Below, piece by piece: positions 28,084 to 32,241 of a DNA stretch of 32,241 nucleotides. A model generated the notes under the pieces. It ran no database searches and was not told the origin of the DNA. It saw only the letters and a list, made by a program, of their open reading frames with translations. Source of the stretch: an uncultured Bacteroidales bacterium (GTDB lineage Bacteria; Bacteroidota; Bacteroidia; Bacteroidales; Paludibacteraceae); contig CAIYTJ010000713.1 in NCBI GenBank assembly GCA_903929065.1, positions 1 to 32,241 of the forward strand, given 5' to 3'. Within the stretch, counting starts at the first letter, position 1. Each line of letters starts with the position of its first letter. Both the position numbers and the translations under genes were made by a program.

Positions 28084-29799
28084 TTAGTCGATTTCCAGCT
28101 GCAATCCGTTCTTCAATGTGTCCAGAGCAGGATTTTTCTCGGCAAGAATTCTATAACGGTCTTCAGGAGTATTGGCTTTTTGAGATTCGGTTTCTTCCGC
28201 TATTTTTATATTCATTTTCACTTTCGAATTCTGAAGATGTTTTTGAATAAATACCAGTAATTCCGGCTGAAGTCTTTTCAGTTCTTTCTCCTGCAAATGA
28301 TTACTTACAGTTACTTCAAAATTTGTTTCGGAAAGTAAATGGGGTTTGGTGCTCAGAATAAAACTCTTCATACGACCTTGTTCCGGAATGGTTTCGGTAA
28401 ACTGCAGCCAGGCTACTTCCAGCTCGTCAGTAGTAAAAGGTTTATCTAAAACAGGCAGCGGTTCAACCTTTGTGGTTTCGTAGCTGGCAGCAGGTGCTGA
28501 CGTAACTATGGGTGCAGAAATAGAAATACTTCCCGGTTTTTGAAAAGTCGGTTTCGTTTCATGATTTACCGGTTTTGGCTTTTCATGAACATGAATAACC
28601 GGTTTAGCAATTTCGGGAGCTTTAGTTTCAGGTAAATTTACAGTTTCTACGACTATTTTTTGAATTGGCGCAGGCAGGTCGTCAATTAGACTGGATTTTT
28701 TTTTTTCATCCGTCAATTGGCACAGACGAATTAATGCCAGCTCAACCAGCAAGCGTTTATTTTTACTCAGCCGGTAGTCAATGTCACAATCGTTACTGAT
28801 TTTCAATGCCTGAAACAAAAACTCGGGCGTACAAAGTTGTGCCTGCGATTTGTACCGTTCGCCGATATCCGCGCCAACTTCTAATAAGCTGATGGTTTGC
28901 GGATCTTTGCTTACCAGTACATCGCGCAAATGTGAACTTAGTCCGGTGATAAAATGATGTGCGTCGAAACCTTTGTTCAATACTTCGTTGAAAATCAGAA
29001 GCGTTTTACTGACTTCACCTTTCAGAAAAGCTTCAACCAATTTGAAATAATATTCATAATCAAGAACATTCAGGTTTTCAATCACACCCTGATAAGTGAT
29101 GTTATTTCCACAAAAACTAACCAATTGGTCAAATATGGACAAGGCATCACGCATTCCACCGTCGCTCTTTTGAGCAACCACGTTCAATCCGTTCACATCA
29201 ACCGTTACACCTTCTTTTTCGGCTACCATTTGCAGGTGTTTCACGGTGTCAGCCACCGTAATCCGGTTGAAGTCATAAATCTGACAACGCGAAAGTATCG
29301 TAGGTATGATTTTATGTTTCTCGGTAGTTGCCAAAATAAAAATGGCATGTGCCGGCGGTTCTTCAAGCGTTTTCAAAAATGCATTGAAAGCGCCTTGTGA
29401 CAGCATATGAACCTCGTCGATAATATAGACGCTGTACTTCCCGATTTGTGGTGGTATACGCACCTGATCGGTCAGGGAGCGAATGTCATCTACTCCGTTA
29501 TTGGATGCAGCATCTAGCTCATGAATGTTGTAGGAGCGTTGTTCGTTGAATGAAACGCACGATTCGCACTGGTTGCAGGCTTCAAAATCTGTAGTCAGGT
29601 TTTCGCAGTTTATGGTTTTCGCAAAAATACGTGCACAGGTAGTTTTTCCAACTCCACGTGGGCCGCAAAACAAGTAGGCATGAGCCAAATGATTGCTTTT
29701 GATGGCATTTTTAAGTGTGGTGGTCAGTGCCGATTGGCCGACAACCGAATTAAACGTGGATGGGCGGTATTTGCGTGCCGAAACAATGAAATTCTCCAT
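28084..29799 (-). CDS. dnaX: DNA polymerase III subunit gamma/tau
   Basis: RKYRPSTFNSVVGQ, CGPRGVGKTTCARI, zinc-binding CNQCESC, IIDEVHMLSQGAFNAFLKTLEEPPAHAIFILATTE; start revised to MENFIVSARKYRP at 29799. Confidence 0.97.
   Translation of the reverse strand: MENFIVSARKYRPSTFNSVVGQSALTTTLKNAIKSNHLAHAYLFCGPRGVGKTTCARIFAKTINCENLTTDFEACNQCESCVSFNEQRSYNIHELDAASNNGVDDIRSLTDQVRIPPQIGKYSVYIIDEVHMLSQGAFNAFLKTLEEPPAHAIFILATTEKHKIIPTILSRCQIYDFNRITVADTVKHLQMVAEKEGVTVDVNGLNVVAQKSDGGMRDALSIFDQLVSFCGNNITYQGVIENLNVLDYEYYFKLVEAFLKGEVSKTLLIFNEVLNKGFDAHHFITGLSSHLRDVLVSKDPQTISLLEVGADIGERYKSQAQLCTPEFLFQALKISNDCDIDYRLSKNKRLLVELALIRLCQLTDEKKKSSLIDDLPAPIQKIVVETVNLPETKAPEIAKPVIHVHEKPKPVNHETKPTFQKPGSISISAPIVTSAPAASYETTKVEPLPVLDKPFTTDELEVAWLQFTETIPEQGRMKSFILSTKPHLLSETNFEVTVSNHLQEKELKRLQPELLVFIQKHLQNSKVKMNIKIAEETESQKANTPEDRYRILAEKNPALDTLKNGLQLEID
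28696..28706 (-). promoter_or_regulatory. A11 homopolymer slippage tract within dnaX
   Basis: T11 on + strand, i.e. GAT GAA AAA AAA AAA TCC on coding strand; both alternative frames stop within 3-5 codons. Confidence 0.65.
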
Positions 29800-29905
29800 A
29801 AATTGAAACCTTTTTCTGCTTTTGATTGCAAATATACTGAAAATATGATGACAATTCATCAAAAAAAAAGATTTCTGAAAAAAAAGGATGAACGTAAAAT
29901 TTGTT

Positions 29906-29913
29906 TACCTTTG
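29906..29913 (+). promoter_or_regulatory. Candidate -7 box for the FtsB/DivIC-like gene
   Basis: TACCTTTG (TAnnTTTG), about 47 nt before ATG 29961; no clear -33 TTTG. Confidence 0.4.
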
Positions 29914-29960
29914 TCAATCAATTCAGTGATTTATTTTTCAGATACTTCAACTTTTGTCCA

Positions 29961-30266
29961 ATGTCGTCAACTAATAAAACAGGAAAGAAACTCAAAAAGA
30001 TACTGCTTAATAAGTATCTGATTGTATTCGTTTTGTTTACTGTTTTTGTTACTTTTTTTGATGAACACAGCCTCGTTCACCGTTGGGAAACGCATCGGAA
30101 AATTGTAGGCATGGAAAAAGAGCTGAAATTTTATCAGGATGAAATAAAAGCGACCAAACAAAAGAAGCAAGAGTTACAGTCAAGCAAGGAAAATCTGGAA
30201 AAATTTGCGCGTGAACATTATTACATGAAAAGAGTAACGGAAGATATTTATATTGTCAAGGAATGA
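29961..30266 (+). CDS. Septum formation initiator family protein (FtsB/DivIC-like)
   Basis: One TM followed by coiled coil (MEKELKFYQDEIKATKQKKQELQSSKENLEKFAREHYYMKRVTEDIYIV); start revised to ATG 29961. Confidence 0.88.
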   Translation: MSSTNKTGKKLKKILLNKYLIVFVLFTVFVTFFDEHSLVHRWETHRKIVGMEKELKFYQDEIKATKQKKQELQSSKENLEKFAREHYYMKRVTEDIYIVKE

Positions 30267-30592
30267 AAGAAAAAGAAGGATCTCAGCTGATTTTTATACT
30301 TGCAGGTACGCTTACTATTTTGGGAGCTTTTGCACAACTTTTCGATTTGAAATTTGCCCCGTATATATTTTCGCTTGGCGCCGGATTTCTGATATTTTTA
30401 TATGGAAAAAATGTTTTTGATAAAGCTAAAATAGATAAACGCCAACAGAGAATGGCACGTATTGGGCTATTCACAAGTTTGATGCTTGGCATTGCTGCCT
30501 ATTTTATGATTATAGGTTCGAACTCCTGGGTGCCATTTGTGCTGATTTATGCGCTATCTTCTTTCTTCCAGTCATTTAGGGGAGAAAAATAA
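30263..30592 (+). CDS. Hypothetical small membrane protein
   Basis: 109 aa, about four TM segments; overlaps the FtsB-like stop (ATGA). Confidence 0.75.
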   Translation: MKEKEGSQLIFILAGTLTILGAFAQLFDLKFAPYIFSLGAGFLIFLYGKNVFDKAKIDKRQQRMARIGLFTSLMLGIAAYFMIIGSNSWVPFVLIYALSSFFQSFRGEK

Positions 30593-30613
30593 TATATAAA
30601 CTTCATAAAATCA

Positions 30614-30660
30614 AAAGCGCGATATTCTTTCCGAATACCGCGCTTTCTTATTTTTAGGGT
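30614..30660. terminator. Intrinsic terminator between convergent genes
   Basis: AAAGCGCG-A-TATTC-TTTCC-GAATA-C-CGCGCTTT then T-rich tract. Confidence 0.7.
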
Positions 30661-30673
30661 TTGTATGTCAGTC

Positions 30674-31279
30674 TTATCGTTTAGCAGCAAACCGCTCGTT
30701 TAATAATTTTGTAACTTCGGTTGTAATGTCGTAAGCTTTATCAGCATAAAGTATATTGTCATTCGAAGTGTTGCTTATAATCAGTTGATATTTATGGTCT
30801 TTGTTGTATTCCTTCATAAAAGTATTGATTGTATCACGGAGTTGCTCACTCATTCTTTGTTGTACCTGAACCAATTGTTTGCTCAGATTACCGTCCATTT
30901 CCTGCAAATCCTGTTGCTTTTTCTGTAAGCGGGTTTGTTCCTGTTGAGCTCTGTCGCGGCTTAAGAATGCATTGTTTTCAAGTTTGCGTTGAAAATCACT
31001 CATCTCACCTTGCAACTGACGAGCCATTTGGTTGATTTTCAAGCGTGAATCTTCTTGTTTTCTAATCAAAGATTCGTTTGCATCCTTGGCAAACTGGTAG
31101 TGTAACAACAATGAATCAACATTAATGTAAGCAATTGGCAATTTTGTGTAGTTAATTGCATTTTTGCCTGTAGCAAGCTGGTTTGCAGTAATATTTGATT
31201 TGTTTCCTAATACTAATACGAAAAGAATTATTACTGCTACCGCCAGTACGGCATTAATGATGAGTGATAAGTTTTTCAT
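30674..31279 (-). CDS. OmpH/Skp family periplasmic chaperone-like protein
   Basis: N-terminal TM/signal, IAYINVDSLLLHYQ, long coiled coil with K/Q/E, C-terminal ILYADKAYDITTEVTKLLNERF. Confidence 0.88.
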   Translation of the reverse strand: MKNLSLIINAVLAVAVIILFVLVLGNKSNITANQLATGKNAINYTKLPIAYINVDSLLLHYQFAKDANESLIRKQEDSRLKINQMARQLQGEMSDFQRKLENNAFLSRDRAQQEQTRLQKKQQDLQEMDGNLSKQLVQVQQRMSEQLRDTINTFMKEYNKDHKYQLIISNTSNDNILYADKAYDITTEVTKLLNERFAAKR

Positions 31280-31463
31280 TCGTTTTTGTTCTTTTTTGAT
31301 TATAAAACTAAGTTCTCCAAAAAAAATTGGAATCGGAGTACAAAGATAATTTTTTTAGAACATTTCAATTCAAACAGCATTCAATTTTTAGGAAAATGAA
31401 TGTTTGATTGTTTATTTTAACGATTATTTTGAGAATGTCATCATTTTTTCAGAGTAGTTCATT

Positions 31464-31500
31464 TAAAAAAAAAGCCGGATTGACTTTGTATCAACCCGGC
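31464..31500 (-). terminator. Intrinsic terminator of the superoxide dismutase gene
   Basis: Minus strand GCCGGGTTGA-TACAAAG-TCAATCCGGC followed by a long T run. Confidence 0.8.
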
Positions 31501-31520
31501 CCTATTGAAATTAGTTAATT

Positions 31521-32096
31521 TTAATATCGACCTGAAACTACATTCCAGTCTACCAAATCCCAGAGTGCTGCTACATAATCAGCTCTACGATTTTGATAAT
31601 CAAGATAATAAGCATGTTCCCAAACATCAAATGTCAGAAGTGGAGTAAGACCACGTGTAATTGGATTTCCGGCGTTACTTTCTTTTACAATGGATAGTTT
31701 TCCATCAGCATCTTTAACCAGCCATGCCCAACCTGAACCAAATACTGAAACGGCTGCTTTGTTGAATTCAGCCTTAAAGTTGTCGATTGAGTCCCACGCT
31801 GAATTTATAGCTTTTACCAGTTTTTCACTTGGAACGCTTCCTTTATTAGGCGTAAGTGACAGGAAATAGAACGTATGATTCCAAATTTGTGCTGCATTAT
31901 TGAAAATAGGGCCTTCCGATTTTTTTACAATTGTTTCCAAATCGTCGTTTGCAAACTCAGTACCTTCAACCAATCCATTCAGATTATTAACGTAGGTTTG
32001 ATGGTGTTTTCCGTAATGGAAACCAATGGTTTTTTCACTGATAATCGGTTCTAATGCATTTTGAGCATAAGGTAATTCTGGTAAGGAGAATTTCAT
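31521..32096 (-). CDS. sodB: Superoxide dismutase [Fe/Mn]
   Basis: FSLPELPYAQNALEPIISEKTIGFHYGKHHQTYVNNLN, GSGWAWLVKD, DVWEHAYYLDYQNRRADYV. Confidence 0.96.
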   Translation of the reverse strand: MKFSLPELPYAQNALEPIISEKTIGFHYGKHHQTYVNNLNGLVEGTEFANDDLETIVKKSEGPIFNNAAQIWNHTFYFLSLTPNKGSVPSEKLVKAINSAWDSIDNFKAEFNKAAVSVFGSGWAWLVKDADGKLSIVKESNAGNPITRGLTPLLTFDVWEHAYYLDYQNRRADYVAALWDLVDWNVVSGRY

Positions 32097-32241
32097 AACT
32101 TTAAGTTTTATATATTAGTAAATAAATTAATTTTTCACTTTAGTATAATTTAAACGCATTAAACCCTTATTTTGTTTGACAAAATGAGATTTTTTTCACG
32201 AAATTTATTAAAGGTCTTGTTTAACTGATTTTTTCTTATCA

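Noticed and set aside
29858-29886. A-rich runs between dnaX and the FtsB-like gene
   Set aside because: Intergenic low-complexity sequence; no ORF or structural role could be supported.
1-32241. Possible mobile element, prophage, CRISPR or anti-phage defence locus
   Set aside because: No transposase, integrase, Cas, restriction or toxin-antitoxin genes, and no CRISPR-like identical repeats with unique spacers were seen; the 41-bp array units are diverged throughout and lack conserved repeat/unique spacer structure.

Overview
Chromosomal window from a Bacteroidota (probably Bacteroidales-like) genome, judged from protein families, gene order and TAnnTTTG-type promoters. In order it contains: a TetR-regulated RND efflux operon with a PG0541-like accessory gene; an EttA-type ABC-F protein; a DoxX protein; an SDR-crtI-crtB terpenoid operon divergent from a methyltransferase; a minus-strand cassette of two small lipoproteins, a glutathionylspermidine-synthase-like ATP-grasp enzyme and an outer-membrane-like protein; a GH19 chitinase and dxs; the ilvD-ilvB-ilvN-thioesterase-ilvC operon; an MFS transporter; dnaX; an FtsB/DivIC-like protein; an OmpH/Skp-like protein; and Fe/Mn superoxide dismutase. 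The strongest non-annotated signals are: (1) a ribosome-mediated attenuator upstream of ilvD, with promoter, 21-aa Ile/Leu/Val-rich leader peptide, 14-bp terminator and a competing antiterminator that overlaps the leader stop codon; (2) an A11 slippage tract in dnaX at the end of the clamp-loader core, with stop codons within 3-5 codons in both alternative frames, predicting a gamma-like short product; (3) a YgiB/YgiC-like lipoprotein plus ATP-grasp cassette with an RGGFG motif; (4) several repeat families (41-bp palindromic tandem array, GTAGRGAC palindromes, stop-proximal AGTTGAC heptamer arrays). No rRNA, tRNA, CRISPR or transposase was recognised. All calls are by reading only; no database search was run.
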